64,000 nucleotides of DNA. Origin: Phytohabitans rumicis. GTDB lineage: Bacteria; Actinomycetota; Actinomycetes; Mycobacteriales; Micromonosporaceae. Below, piece after piece: positions 1-8,352 of this stretch. The translations under genes were made by a program, and so were the position numbers. The notes beneath the pieces were generated by a model. The model was not told the DNA's origin, did no database searches, and worked only from the letters and a program-made list of their open reading frames with translations. Position 1 is the first letter of the stretch, and every line of letters starts with the position of its first letter. The stretch is taken from positions 4,154,001-4,218,000 of the forward strand of contig NZ_BLPG01000001.1 in the NCBI RefSeq assembly GCF_011764445.1, in the 5' to 3' direction.

Positions 1-1589
1 CGCACACCGGTGGGTTGGGTGGCTGTCCTGATGCCGGCGTCGTCGATGACGATGCCGGCATCTTGTCCTGGGATCTTGAATATGGGGATCACCCGCCCTT
101 CCTGGTTGATGCGGATCTCGGCGACGAGGGCTTCGATGGCTCGTTTGCGTTCGCCGGAGGTGCCCTCGGCGATGGTGTGGTGCAGGTAAGCGCGTAGCCG
201 TTCGATGGTGCCGGGCGGTGGCGGGGCCGGCTCGGCTTCGAGGCTGGCGGCGAGATCGTCGCGGTGCGCCTTCAGTTGTGTGATCTTGTGCCGGAGTTCT
301 TGGATGCGGGGTCCGGCGGTGGCGTCGTCCATGGTGCCGTTCTCGAACGCGGTGTGGTATCGGTCGATCGCGGTCTGGGTGGTGTTGATCTGGGCGGTGA
401 TGGCGTCGAGTTCGGCGTGCCGGTCGGCGTGGGTGTCGTGGAACTCCTGTCTGGCTTCGGTGATGACCTTGTCCAGGACGGTGTGGGCGTTGGTGTAGAA
501 GTCGTAGAGGGCTTGCAGGACGGCGGTGTCGGTGGGGTCGGCGGCGAGGCGGACGCCGTTGCAGCCGGCGGCGCCGTAGCGGTTGCGGGAGAAGCAGGTG
601 TAGTAGCGGTATCGGGCGTTGCGGCCGCGGACGGCGGTGCCGATGTACTTGCGTCCGCAGTCGGGGCAGGTGATCAGTCCGGTGAGGTGGTACTCGCTGG
701 GTGAGGCGGCGCGTTGGGTGTGGGCGTCGGCGCGGGCGCCGGCGATGTCCCGGGCGGTGTTGAAGGTGCTGCGGTCGATGAGCGGGGTGTGGGCGTCGGT
801 GACGTAGACGTCGCGGTAGGCGATGTCGCCGGCGTAGGCGGGGTTGTCGAGGATGCGGGCGATGGTGTAGCCGGACCAGGGTTTGCCGGTGCGGTTGCGT
901 ACGCCGCGTTGGTTGAGTTCGGTGGCGATGGCGCGGGTGCCGAGCCGTTCCTGTGTGTAGAGGCGGTAGATGTCGCGCAGGATTGGGGCCTCTTCGGGGT
1001 GGGGGACGAGTTTCTGTGTGTCGCGGTCGACGTGGTAGCCGTAGGGGCGGGTGCCGCCGGGCCATTTTCCTTTGCCGGCTTTGGTGCTCATTCCGTTGAT
1101 CACCCTGTCGATGATGGTTTCTCTCTCGAATTCGGCGAAGACGCCGAGGAGTTGGACGAGCATCCGTCCGATCGGGGTGGAGGTGTCGAATGGTTCGGTG
1201 GCGGAGCAGAACGCGACTCCGGCCTCGTCGAGTTCGTGGAGCAGGTCGAGTAGGTCGGACAGGCGGCGGGAGAATCGGTCGACGCGGACGACGAGTAGGA
1301 CGTCGTATTGGCCGGCTTTGGCGGCGCGGAGTGCGCGTTGTAGGTCGGGGCGTTCGGTGGTGGCGCCGGAGGCGTCGTCGCTGAATTCTAGGACGAGGGT
1401 CCAGCCGGGCTGGGACTTGATGTAGTTCTTGAGGGCGGCGAGTTGGGCGTCGATGGAGAAGGGTTGGTGTTCGTCGTCGGTGGAGCGGCGGGTGTAGATG
1501 GCGATCCGGCGCAGGCCGGGCTCGCGGCCCAGCGCTGTGCTGGTGTAGCGGCGTTTGCCGCGCCTGGGTTTCGGGGTGGCGCTGGGCAT
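1..1589 (-). CDS. Large serine recombinase (integrase), cut by left edge
   Basis: Site-specific recombinase of the large serine (phiC31-like) type, which inserts or excises an element at att sites. Read leftwards from the ATG at 1589, about 529 codons are present and the frame is still open at base 1, so the C-terminus is missing. The N-terminal resolvase domain carries the nucleophile in YTRRSTDD (Ser36 of Y-x-R-x-S) and the active-site arginines of RVDRFSRRL. A recombinase domain follows, then a zinc ribbon (TCPDCGRKY, later GCNGV) and a tail rich in coiled-coil heptads. A GAAGGAAG ribosome-binding site precedes the start. With its small companion and the Replic_Relax gene it marks this end of the window as an integrated element. 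The att sites were not identified. Confidence 0.93.
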   Translation of the reverse strand, partial: MPSATPKPRRGKRRYTSTALGREPGLRRIAIYTRRSTDDEHQPFSIDAQLAALKNYIKSQPGWTLVLEFSDDASGATTERPDLQRALRAAKAGQYDVLLVVRVDRFSRRLSDLLDLLHELDEAGVAFCSATEPFDTSTPIGRMLVQLLGVFAEFERETIIDRVINGMSTKAGKGKWPGGTRPYGYHVDRDTQKLVPHPEEAPILRDIYRLYTQERLGTRAIATELNQRGVRNRTGKPWSGYTIARILDNPAYAGDIAYRDVYVTDAHTPLIDRSTFNTARDIAGARADAHTQRAASPSEYHLTGLITCPDCGRKYIGTAVRGRNARYRYYTCFSRNRYGAAGCNGVRLAADPTDTAVLQALYDFYTNAHTVLDKVITEARQEFHDTHADRHAELDAITAQINTTQTAIDRYHTAFENGTMDDATAGPRIQELRHKITQLKAHRDDLAASLEAEPAPPPPGTIERLRAYLHHTIAEGTSGERKRAIEALVAEIRINQEGRVIPIFKIPGQDAGIVIDDAGIRTATQPTGV

Positions 1590-1693
1590 AGGTCGTCTTC
1601 CTTCGTGACGTAGGCAGCCCCGGGTGTTCGGGCCGCCTCCGGATGCTGATGGGGGTTGGGGTGGTGGGAGGGGTTCCCACCACCCCGTGTTCT

Positions 1694-1960
1694 TTATGCT
1701 GCGTGGTCGGGATGTGCGCGCCAGTAGCGGGCGACCAGGACTGCGAGGGCTTTTACGGCTTCGGTTTCTTCCTCGGCTGTCATGGTGACCGTTTCTATTC
1801 TTCCGACGCGTACATCGGTTATGGTGGCGGGTGCGCGGCGACGGCGGTCAGGGGTACGCCGACGTTTCGTCGGCGGTTTGTCCGTCGTGTCGCCGCTATT
1901 TGGTGCGGTGTTTTCATCATACCCGTTTCGGGTGATGTCGCCTGCGGCGTGGGAATGCAT
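1694..1960 (-). CDS. Small integrase-adjacent protein
   Basis: An 88-residue protein with a basic, disordered N-terminal half (KRRRTPDRRRR) and a short helical C-terminal segment containing VTMTAEEETEAVKALAVLVARYW. Short proteins with this kind of tail are common directly upstream of large serine recombinases in actinomycete elements, which supports it as real. Their function is not established; a recombination-directionality or regulatory role is only a guess. The ATG at 1960 is preceded by GGAGGAAT with unusually short spacing, so an internal start is possible. It is co-directional with the recombinase and about 100 bases upstream of it. Confidence 0.6.
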   Translation of the reverse strand: MHSHAAGDITRNGYDENTAPNSGDTTDKPPTKRRRTPDRRRRAPATITDVRVGRIETVTMTAEEETEAVKALAVLVARYWRAHPDHAA

Positions 1961-2494
1961 ATTCCTCCGGAATTGATGTCACCGATTCGTGCGGGCGAAA
2001 AGATGAGCAACATTGGCGACGGTTCCTTTCTGGACTGGTCGGATCTGCCTGATTCGAGAATTGTTGCGTTGTCTGTGATGGTGCATGCTGTCCTCTGGTG
2101 CGGGCGGCGCCGGCCGAGGCCGCGAGGCGCCCATGGACGGTGGAACAGGTGGCCTCCTTCATGCGGGTTGTGGGCCGAGGCGGTACCGGGACTGGGATCT
2201 TGCCGGCCCCCGGGGGTGCGCGTGGCCGAAGCTGGTCGCGGGTGGGCGTCATGGTGATCGCTCCTTACTTCTTGTCGTCGGGGCTGCCGGCGACCACGGG
2301 TTCAGACATGGCCGTGCCGGGGTGTTCGGGGAAGGTCCTTTGTGGAGTTGGTTGTTTCAGCTGGATTGCTCGGGCGCGGCGCGGGATGGTAGCTCCGGGC
2401 GTCTGTCAGGGGAAGGGGTGCGGATCTGTCAGGGTCTGTCACCGCAGCCGGTTGTCAGGTCGTGTCAGGTGCTGACAGACGCGCAGCGTGTCTG
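1961..2494. other. Non-coding or weakly coding stretch beside the Replic_Relax gene
   Basis: No convincing gene is seen. Two leftward short frames have plausible ribosome sites: one from an ATG at 2252 (AAGGAG nine bases upstream), and a 64-codon frame from 2013 to 1819 (AAGGA upstream) that overlaps the 88-residue gene in another frame. Neither product resembles a family I recognise and the codon use is poor. The right end of the stretch holds the TGTCAG repeat cluster annotated separately. Confidence 0.4.
2403..2478 (+). repeat. Cluster of TGTCA(GG) repeat words
   Basis: Five CTGTCAGG-like words lie in the same orientation at 2403, 2426, 2436, 2452 and 2462, and an inverted CTGACAG sits at 2472. 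The same word recurs on the other side of the Replic_Relax gene at 3699 (CTGACAG), 3795 (CTGTCA) and 3897 (CTGACAGG). Spacing is irregular (10 to 23 bases), so these may be iterons of a replication or transfer origin, or operators for an element regulator. This is inference; only the repetition is seen. Confidence 0.5.
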
Positions 2495-2725
2495 TTATGT
2501 CGCTCCACAGAGGACCGATGGGCATGGTTCGTGCCGGCCCAGTCGTGGCCTTCGCCAGTCCGTGGGGCCGCAGTGTCCTGGACGGCGCCGAAGGTTGCCG
2601 GTGGCGTCGCTGTCGTGGCGCTGTGCGGCCGACAGCGGCGTCGCGGCAGCCTCGGCGGGGTGGTCCGGTTGCCTTCCGGTTTTGTGGCGGCACGGGCTGG
2701 CACGGGCGGGTGTTGCTGTGGTCAC
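2495..2725 (-). CDS. Possible small protein coupled to Replic_Relax gene
   Basis: A 76-codon frame whose GTG start overlaps the stop codon of the Replic_Relax gene as GTGA, the coupling used repeatedly in this window. The product is rich in Arg, His, Pro and Cys and resembles nothing I know. The overlap is the only support, and the frame may be fortuitous. Confidence 0.25.
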   Translation of the reverse strand: MTTATPARASPCRHKTGRQPDHPAEAAATPLSAAQRHDSDATGNLRRRPGHCGPTDWRRPRLGRHEPCPSVLCGAT

Positions 2726-3600
2726 GCCGCTGCCTCCTTACGGGTGAAGACGGTCGCGGCGAGGTCGGCCAGCCGGAGCAGGCCGCCGGGGTGACGGTGC
2801 AGCCACCACACCGCTTCGGCGGGACTGGCACCGGTACGGACCGCGTCGGCGCGGGCGGCGGTGGCGACCGGCAGCGCGATCCCCTCCTGGTCGAGGTGTT
2901 GGTGCAGGTTCTGTTCCCGGGCGGCGGCGTGGAGCCAGAACAGCACAGGCCAGACCCTTCCGGTGACCTTGGCCAACGCCGCATAGTCGTAGAGCTTGTC
3001 CACCAGCACGCCGAGCGGTTCGGTGCCGGTGTCGTACTCGACGAAGAACGGCACCCGGGCATCGTGCTCGACCCAGATGCCGTGCCCGTCCGGGCGGATC
3101 CGCGGTTTGTACACCAGGATCTGGACGTCGTCGCCAGGTTCGGCGAAGGCGCCCCTTCCCTGCATCCGCGATGCCGGCCACCACCGCTCCAGCCGAGCTT
3201 CGGGGTGGGTGCGGGCGTAGCCGGCCAGCTCGATGAAGAACTGGTTGACGCCGAGCAGGTGCGGCAGGTTAGCCCGGTTGGTCAGGTGCCAGCGCCGCTT
3301 GCGGGCCGCATCTCGGCGGGGCAGCTCGTCGCCGCGTTGGGCGCAGACGACGTCGACGCCGAGTTGGTCGAGGACGTAGTGGTAGGGGTGGGAGCCACCG
3401 TCGGGTCGCTGGGGCCGGAACCGGGCCAGCACGCCCAGGGCGGCGAGCTTGCGCAGGCGTTCCTGGGCGAAGTCGACGGACGGGAACAGGGCGTGGGCGA
3501 TCTGGGCGGTGGTGAGCACGCCGTGGTCGGCCAGCCAGCCGAGCAGGACGTGGTCACGGTCGGTGAGCGCGGATTGGATGCGCAGGACGTGATCGGTCAT
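2722..3600 (-). CDS. Replication-relaxation family protein
   Basis: A 292-residue protein of the Replic_Relax family, found in actinomycete plasmids and integrative conjugative elements and thought to act in element replication or mobilisation. The N-terminus (residues ~5-70) is a winged-helix-like region around DRDHVLLGWLADHGVLTTAQ. The middle has the family-typical NRANLPHLLGVNQFFIELAGYAR segment (here split by convention at NQFF) and a later acidic/basic core with PDGHGIWVEHDARVPFFVEYDTG. Length fits the family. The start is firm: AGGAGG lies six bases before the ATG. It sits between two groups of TGTCAG words, as a replication gene beside its origin might, and is co-directional with the recombinase. 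Confidence 0.85.
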   Translation of the reverse strand: MTDHVLRIQSALTDRDHVLLGWLADHGVLTTAQIAHALFPSVDFAQERLRKLAALGVLARFRPQRPDGGSHPYHYVLDQLGVDVVCAQRGDELPRRDAARKRRWHLTNRANLPHLLGVNQFFIELAGYARTHPEARLERWWPASRMQGRGAFAEPGDDVQILVYKPRIRPDGHGIWVEHDARVPFFVEYDTGTEPLGVLVDKLYDYAALAKVTGRVWPVLFWLHAAAREQNLHQHLDQEGIALPVATAARADAVRTGASPAEAVWWLHRHPGGLLRLADLAATVFTRKEAAA

Positions 3601-4942
3601 AGGCAGCCTCCTATAGGTCGTTGTTCCCCCGGGGAGACCCCAAGACAGAGGGTCTGTCGGAGCAGGGCGCCCGCCGCCGACAGCGGCCGTGGCCTGCCCT
3701 GACAGATCCGGGAGGGGTCCGTTTCGGGGTCCGGATGAAGGTGGACCACCATCCGGAGGCCCGAACGGAGCCCCGGACGGAGGTCAAGGCGGGATCTGTC
3801 AACGCCGTAGGACCGGCCAGGCCGGATGGCCACCGCCGATGGCGCAGGTTGATGATGGACGGACACGTGGTACTCCTCGAACACGGGATGGATGGGACTG
3901 ACAGGTGCTTGCACCCGAGGTCAGGTCGGGTACGTCGAACGGCCTCGGGTGTTGCGCGGGCTGCCCGGCCTCGTCGTCCTTGGACGCGAGGAGGGCAGGC
4001 TGTAGCCCTGCCGGAAGACGAGCCCCCTGGCCGGGCTTGGACGGTGCTGAGTGTTCCCTCTGTGGAGTTGTCAACGAACGCGTACCAAGCGGTAGTTACC
4101 GGGCAAATCGGGGCAGAGTTCGGGTAGGTGGCATCGCCGTCCGATGAGACGACGACGTGCGGCGGTACAACGGGGAACAGAAGAGGCTCAGCGGCAGCGC
4201 GACCCCTCCGGGGGTGTGCCGCTGACACAGCTCCGCACGGCGGGGCCGTCCACATTGGCGCGGTGTCCGCCGCCGACCTGCCTCAAGGGCTCGGTGGGCA
4301 CCCATACGGACGCCTGGTGCGCCAAGCAAACGACGCGGCAGGCTCGCTGTCAGGTGGGGCGTCGTCGCCGACCGGCCCTCAGGCGGGTGGGCACCCATGC
4401 GACGCTGATCCATCGGACGCACGAACCCTGTGCGGGGTGTGCAAGGTGCTGGTGGTGCGAAGTAGCCCATCCACCGTAGACGATCGAAGGTTCGCGCGAT
4501 AGCCCATTACAGATCTCGAAGATCCGGGCATGGGTACGTTCAGGTCCGCCGACCGTTCCCCGGCTCCATAGAACCAGGGCCCGGTCCGGGCCGATGTAGA
4601 TCCGTCCAACCGGCGCGGAGAGATTCCCAAAGACTGATGTACTCGCGCTCTGGCTGGGGTTCACCCCGGAGCGAACAGCCCGCACCCCGGACGTCGGGCT
4701 CGCTGTGGCCGTAGTCATGGATCACCTGGCTCCGCCGACTGCCGCCTGACAGGCGCCGAATCGGTGTGCGGCGCCGGCAACGGTGATGACGTGGCTGCTG
4801 CTGCCCGCCTCCAATGGGTGATATCAGCCCTAAACACACAGTTTGTCCGTCAAAGTCCTGGTTGGAACGCCGACCTTTTAGGCCTTCAGCCGAGCTGATG
4901 AGCGGCAGCCATCAGCGCGATCCGTTAGAGAGGAAGACGACG
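3601..4942. other. 1.3-kb stretch without a convincing gene
   Basis: Frames of 60-210 codons exist on both strands but have poor codon bias and no recognisable domains. Visible structure includes further CTGTCA/CTGACAG words (3699, 3795, 3897), the folded element at 3963-4036, and a 13-base direct repeat GGTGGGCACCCAT at 4293-4305 and 4386-4398. The stretch separates the leftward Replic_Relax gene from the rightward DUF6907 gene, so it must hold both promoters. It is a reasonable place for a replication or transfer origin, but none is proven. Confidence 0.45.
3963..4036. other. Folded 74-base element, possible origin or structured RNA
   Basis: GCCCGGCC (3963-3970) pairs with GGCCGGGC (4029-4036). 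Inside this, CTCGTC (3970-3975) pairs with GACGAG (4017-4022), and an inner hairpin GGCAGG-N7-CCTGCC is centred near 4003. The nested pairing resembles a branched structure. It is not a tRNA: there is no T-loop and no U33 in the candidate anticodon loop. Position upstream of the Replic_Relax gene suggests a replication or transfer origin feature; this is inference. Confidence 0.35.
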
Positions 4943-6280
4943 ATGCCGAAGACGACAGGCCCGAGGACCCGCAGGTCAAAGAGGCGTGGCGGGCGGACCG
5001 GCAGTTCCGTACGTTCCGGCCTGGTCCGCTCGCTGCCGTCCACTGGCGCCCGCCCCGCCGGCATCATCCGAATGGCGACGGCGGGTGTTCAGCCTGAGCC
5101 AACCGCCGATGTCCCGCTTCGCACCCACGATGGCGATCGGCCTTTCTGGATGTTGGGCCCGGAACCCGCTTGGTGCGTCTTCGGCCACTTCGACGATGAC
5201 CGGCTCGACGACCGCCGCCACGTCAGCGCCGCCGCCGAGATCAAGCTCTCCCTTGTCGACTCCCAGGACCGCGGGTCGAGCCTCGCGATGGAGAACCGGT
5301 GGGAGCCCGCCCGGTTGCGCGTCGACCTGGTCCAGCGACTCACCGAAGCCCAACCCGCCGTGCGGCTGTTCCGCGAGAACCAGTCCGACAAGCCCTGGGT
5401 AACCTGCACCCTTACCGAAGCCGAAACCCTCGCAACCAACCTCGCCATCGCAGCTGAGCGTGGGGAGGAAGCACTTCCCACCGAGCCAGCCTCCGACGAT
5501 TCCCCGTTCTGGCAGACGACCGCGTGCCCGCCGTGGTGCAACTCGGGACACGAGGTACGCGACTTCTACGACGATCGCACCCACATAGACCTGGACCGTG
5601 GATGGGCAACGATCGACCTGCACCTCGAACGTGCAGACGAGAAGGAGCCCGAACAGCTCCAGGTGCTCGTCCTACGCGACTACCAAGCTGTGATCGGGGT
5701 AGTCAGCCTGAGCAAGTCCGGGGCGGCCGGCGTGGATCTCACGCCCGCCGAAGCCCGTAACCTGGCCCGCCACCTTTGTCATCTCGTCGAGGCCAGCCGT
5801 CAGGCGCCCGACCAAGACAGTTGTTGGCCCGGTCACGGCGGACACCCCGACCCGTTGCGGCGGGATCTGACGCACCGCAAGAAGCAGTTCCCCTGCCCCC
5901 ACCGGATCCCCTGGTGCAGCGGCCACTCGAAGCGCGAGATCAAGGACGCACGGACCCCCGGCGATGGATTCCTGCACCACGGCGACATCGACAGCGTGCC
6001 CTTCTCGATAGGTTCGATCACCGGCACGGTCGATGTGGCCGTTGAGTACCTGACCGAGGGCGACCGGCAGCCGTTCGCATACGTCCAAGTCGTGGGGGGC
6101 GACGGCGGCGCCGAACTCGACGCCATCAGCATCGACCGCACCATCGCCGCCCTGCATAGGGCCAAGGCGCTCATCGCGGCCAACCACCCCGGCCTCGTTC
6201 CGACCGCGACGAGCACCGCTGTCACCCACGTTGGCGCGCCATCAGCTCGCGCAAGCCGACCGCTGCCGAACGCGGCGTAG
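4943..6280 (+). CDS. DUF6907-type protein with three tandem domains
   Basis: A 445-residue protein of unknown function. A basic N-terminal region (RTRRSKRRGGRTG) is followed by three copies of the actinomycete DUF6907-like module, each opening with a W-C-x(2)-G-H signature and an acidic/histidine segment and ending in a helix with A-x-x-L: repeat 1 ~66-173 (PAWCVFGH, lacking the first Cys), repeat 2 ~187-284 (CPPWCNSGH) and repeat 3 ~316-414 (CPHRIPWCSGH). The Cys/His pattern suggests metal binding but no function is known. Start ATG 4943 was chosen because AGAGAGGAAG lies nine bases upstream; earlier in-frame starts have no such site. It transcribes away from the Replic_Relax gene and ends at a terminator-like structure. 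Such genes usually come singly and with one domain. Confidence 0.75.
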   Translation: MPKTTGPRTRRSKRRGGRTGSSVRSGLVRSLPSTGARPAGIIRMATAGVQPEPTADVPLRTHDGDRPFWMLGPEPAWCVFGHFDDDRLDDRRHVSAAAEIKLSLVDSQDRGSSLAMENRWEPARLRVDLVQRLTEAQPAVRLFRENQSDKPWVTCTLTEAETLATNLAIAAERGEEALPTEPASDDSPFWQTTACPPWCNSGHEVRDFYDDRTHIDLDRGWATIDLHLERADEKEPEQLQVLVLRDYQAVIGVVSLSKSGAAGVDLTPAEARNLARHLCHLVEASRQAPDQDSCWPGHGGHPDPLRRDLTHRKKQFPCPHRIPWCSGHSKREIKDARTPGDGFLHHGDIDSVPFSIGSITGTVDVAVEYLTEGDRQPFAYVQVVGGDGGAELDAISIDRTIAALHRAKALIAANHPGLVPTATSTAVTHVGAPSARASRPLPNAA

Positions 6281-6307
6281 CCCGGACGCCGATAGCGCCT
6301 CGGACGA

Positions 6308-6376
6308 CACCCACAAACCTACGGTTCCAGGATCCGGCTGCGCGGATAGCCTCCCCGTGGCCGGATCCTGTGGGTG
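6308..6376. terminator. Interrupted stem-loop between convergent genes
   Basis: CACCCACA (6308-6315) pairs with TGTGGGTG (6369-6376), and AGGATCCGGC (6329-6338) with GCCGGATCCT (6360-6369), with a bulge on the left arm. It lies between the rightward DUF6907 gene and the leftward glycosyltransferase gene and probably terminates one or both. There is no U-tract. Confidence 0.5.
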
Positions 6377-6532
6377 GCAGTGCCTCAACCTCGGGCGGTC
6401 AGCGCGTCGCCAGTTCCCGCGGCGCGGCCTGCGTGGCCGCCGCGACTCATCCCACCTGAACGCCGTACGCAACTGATCGACACCTGAACTTTTTGCATGG
6501 CTCTTTGGAAAGGTCTCCTGGAAGGAGCGCTC

Positions 6533-7405
6533 CTATGGCCGCAATGGTGCACGCTGCTCGGCCGCCAGTATCTCGTTGATCCGGCGGATCCTGGCATCGG
6601 TGGCGTCGTGTCCGGTGGTCCTGAGGAACCCGGCGCTGTCGACGCGGTCGTGGTAGTGCAGCACCACCGGGTCGGAGGGCATCGGGTCGGCAAGGTGCGT
6701 CGGGTAGTTGTACCGCGACGCGAGAGGGCGCACGGCCAGTCCCAGTTCGTGCATTGTGAGGCCGAAGGAAACCTGGTCCGCGAAGAACGCGAGATCACCC
6801 AGGATTTCAGGGTGGGCCAGGAGCCACCTGTCCCACCTCGCCCACGCCTCCCGAATCGCCTCGAAGGCCCCGCGCGTCAACACGTAGACGCCGCCGTTGA
6901 AGTTGTGCACGAAGGTGGGCTCGCGGGAATGCGTGGAGAGCGCGAGTTCTGGTTCGGCATCGAGGCCCGCCGCTGCGAAGATCCTCCTCCAGTGATTGTG
7001 GGACGGCTTCCCGTTGTCGACAATCTTGGCGGCGACCATCTCCAGGCCGGCGAACAGGCCGCTGACGTCGTCGGCGAAGGCGATGTCGCAGTCGGTGAGG
7101 ACGATCAGATCCGCGTCCTGGAACGCCCCGCCCTGGAGCTGGCTGAGCTTGTTCGAGGGAGGATGGCGCTGGTCGAACCGAGGAACGGCGCGCGTCTCCA
7201 CGCCCTGGTCATGAAGGAAGCCGAGGTGCCGGCGATCCACTCCGTCGACGACATGCACCACCAGTTCATGGGGTTGACGTCGGGCGATTCGTAGGAGTGT
7301 CGTACTCCAGATCCATGCCTGATGGATGTACTTCGGGTCGTGGTCCACGACGCAGGAGAACTTGACCGACGCTTCGTGGGGCCAGTGCGTTGTGGAGTCA
7401 GCCAT
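6533..7405 (-). CDS. Glycosyltransferase, GT8-like (GT-A fold)
   Basis: A 290-residue nucleotide-sugar transferase resembling family 8 enzymes. The metal-binding DxD is in VLTDCDIAFADD, and a family-like acceptor/nucleotide segment reads FNGGVYVLTRGAFEAI. A C-terminal histidine cluster (VVLHYHD) is typical of the retaining GT-A group. The ATG at 7405 is preferred to an upstream in-frame start because it falls 10 bases after the stop of the preceding oxygenase gene, giving a compact operon. It is the last gene of the leftward block from 11173. The acceptor is unknown; with the neighbouring transferases a glycosylated small molecule or surface glycan is likely. Confidence 0.8.
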   Translation of the reverse strand: MADSTTHWPHEASVKFSCVVDHDPKYIHQAWIWSTTLLRIARRQPHELVVHVVDGVDRRHLGFLHDQGVETRAVPRFDQRHPPSNKLSQLQGGAFQDADLIVLTDCDIAFADDVSGLFAGLEMVAAKIVDNGKPSHNHWRRIFAAAGLDAEPELALSTHSREPTFVHNFNGGVYVLTRGAFEAIREAWARWDRWLLAHPEILGDLAFFADQVSFGLTMHELGLAVRPLASRYNYPTHLADPMPSDPVVLHYHDRVDSAGFLRTTGHDATDARIRRINEILAAEQRAPLRP

Positions 7406-7415
7406 TCGCCGACCG

Positions 7416-8135
7416 TCAGACGGGCACACCGTTGATCGTTTCCGTCGAGCGCTGGTAGCCGAGCATGACCTGGAGTCGTTGGTCATGCACCCACAGATCC
7501 GGCGGCAACGGATCGGACAGCGGCCGGATCCATCGTTCGACGAAGCTCATCAGGACCGCTGTCCGCGGACGGCCAGAGGAGTTGAAGCCCGAGCGGTGCC
7601 AGGTTGCCGCCGCCATCACCAACAGCGTTCCGGGCTCTGCCAGGAACGTCTCGGCCGCACTCGGCCACGGCGCCGATGGCCGCCGCGGTGGCACGTGCGA
7701 ACCAGGGACGAGGCGGGTTGCCCCGTTGTGCTCGTCGAACTGGTCCAAGGCCAGGACGCATTGGAGGCCGAGTAGGCCGCCGCTTACCAGCTCAGGCATT
7801 TCGTTGTACGGGTAGTCGATGTGCCAGTCGTCGATGGGCTGGTCAGGGTTGACCACATTGAGGCTGTAGTCGGACAGCAGGTAGTACCGGCCGAGGAGCT
7901 CATCGAGAACGTCGGCGAGGCCGGGTTTGACCAGCATGTCGGCGAAGATCGGATCGTGCCGGTAGAGGTCCCATACCCGTGTGGACTTCGGGTATCGGTT
8001 CGCGTACTCGCCGTCGGCGAGGATGTCCGCAGCACTCTTGAGGGCGCTGCATTGGTCGGGTGTCGCGTAGCCCGGCCAGATGGCGTAGCCGCGCCGGCGG
8101 ACCTCGTCGGCGACCAGGGCAGGGACGATGGTCAT
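7416..8135 (-). CDS. PhyH-family Fe(II)/2-oxoglutarate dioxygenase
   Basis: A 239-residue protein of the phytanoyl-CoA dioxygenase superfamily, non-haem iron enzymes that hydroxylate or otherwise oxidise small molecules using 2-oxoglutarate and O2. The facial triad is visible: H-x-D in DDWHIDYPYNEM, the distal His in TWHRSGFN, and the 2-oxoglutarate-binding Arg a few residues on in RPRTAVLMSF. Length is usual. Its ATG overlaps the stop of the 71-residue upstream gene as ATGA, so translation is coupled. In a block of glycosyltransferases it most likely tailors the same product, for example by hydroxylating an amino acid or sugar. The substrate cannot be read from sequence. Confidence 0.88.
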   Translation of the reverse strand: MTIVPALVADEVRRRGYAIWPGYATPDQCSALKSAADILADGEYANRYPKSTRVWDLYRHDPIFADMLVKPGLADVLDELLGRYYLLSDYSLNVVNPDQPIDDWHIDYPYNEMPELVSGGLLGLQCVLALDQFDEHNGATRLVPGSHVPPRRPSAPWPSAAETFLAEPGTLLVMAAATWHRSGFNSSGRPRTAVLMSFVERWIRPLSDPLPPDLWVHDQRLQVMLGYQRSTETINGVPV

Positions 8136-8347
8136 GCCTCGCTCCTCGGATCGGACGTGGCCACGCGGAGTTCGATCAGGTCGGCGCGCCGGTCGTGGCG
8201 GGACAGGTCGACCAGGACGCCGTCCTGGTCCAGCAGGGCGACGATCGTGTCGGCGAAGGCGTCGAGATCGTCGTCGTCGCGGCGTACCGCGAATGTCCGG
8301 ACGGTCGTCGCCAATGGCTCAACCTCGTCGGCTCCAACGTCGCTCAT
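8132..8347 (-). CDS. Small acidic protein coupled to the PhyH gene
   Basis: A 71-residue acidic protein (RRDDDDLDAFADTIVALLDQDG) without a recognised domain. Its stop overlaps the PhyH start as ATGA and its ATG at 8347 lies five bases after the stop of the upstream GT-B gene, so it is embedded in the operon and almost certainly translated. It does not carry the D-S-L phosphopantetheine motif of a carrier protein. It could be a partner or chaperone of the oxygenase; no function is assigned. Confidence 0.65.
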   Translation of the reverse strand: MSDVGADEVEPLATTVRTFAVRRDDDDLDAFADTIVALLDQDGVLVDLSRHDRRADLIELRVATSDPRSEA

Positions 8348-8352
8348 CCCAA

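Noticed and set aside
2098-2475. Rightward frame with an excisionase-like stretch (WTVEQVASFMRV)
   Set aside because: Only about 12 residues resemble an HTH, the rest does not, and codon use is poor on this strand.
3979-4054. Possible tRNA on the minus strand (about 74 bases, closing stem, seven-base loop)
   Set aside because: There is no TTC-type T-loop, position 33 is C, and the D-arm cannot form. The pairing is better described as a branched DNA/RNA element.
3621-4127. 168-codon rightward frame in the gene-poor region
   Set aside because: No domain, low-complexity Arg/Pro/Gly content and no ribosome site; typical of chance open frames in high-GC DNA.
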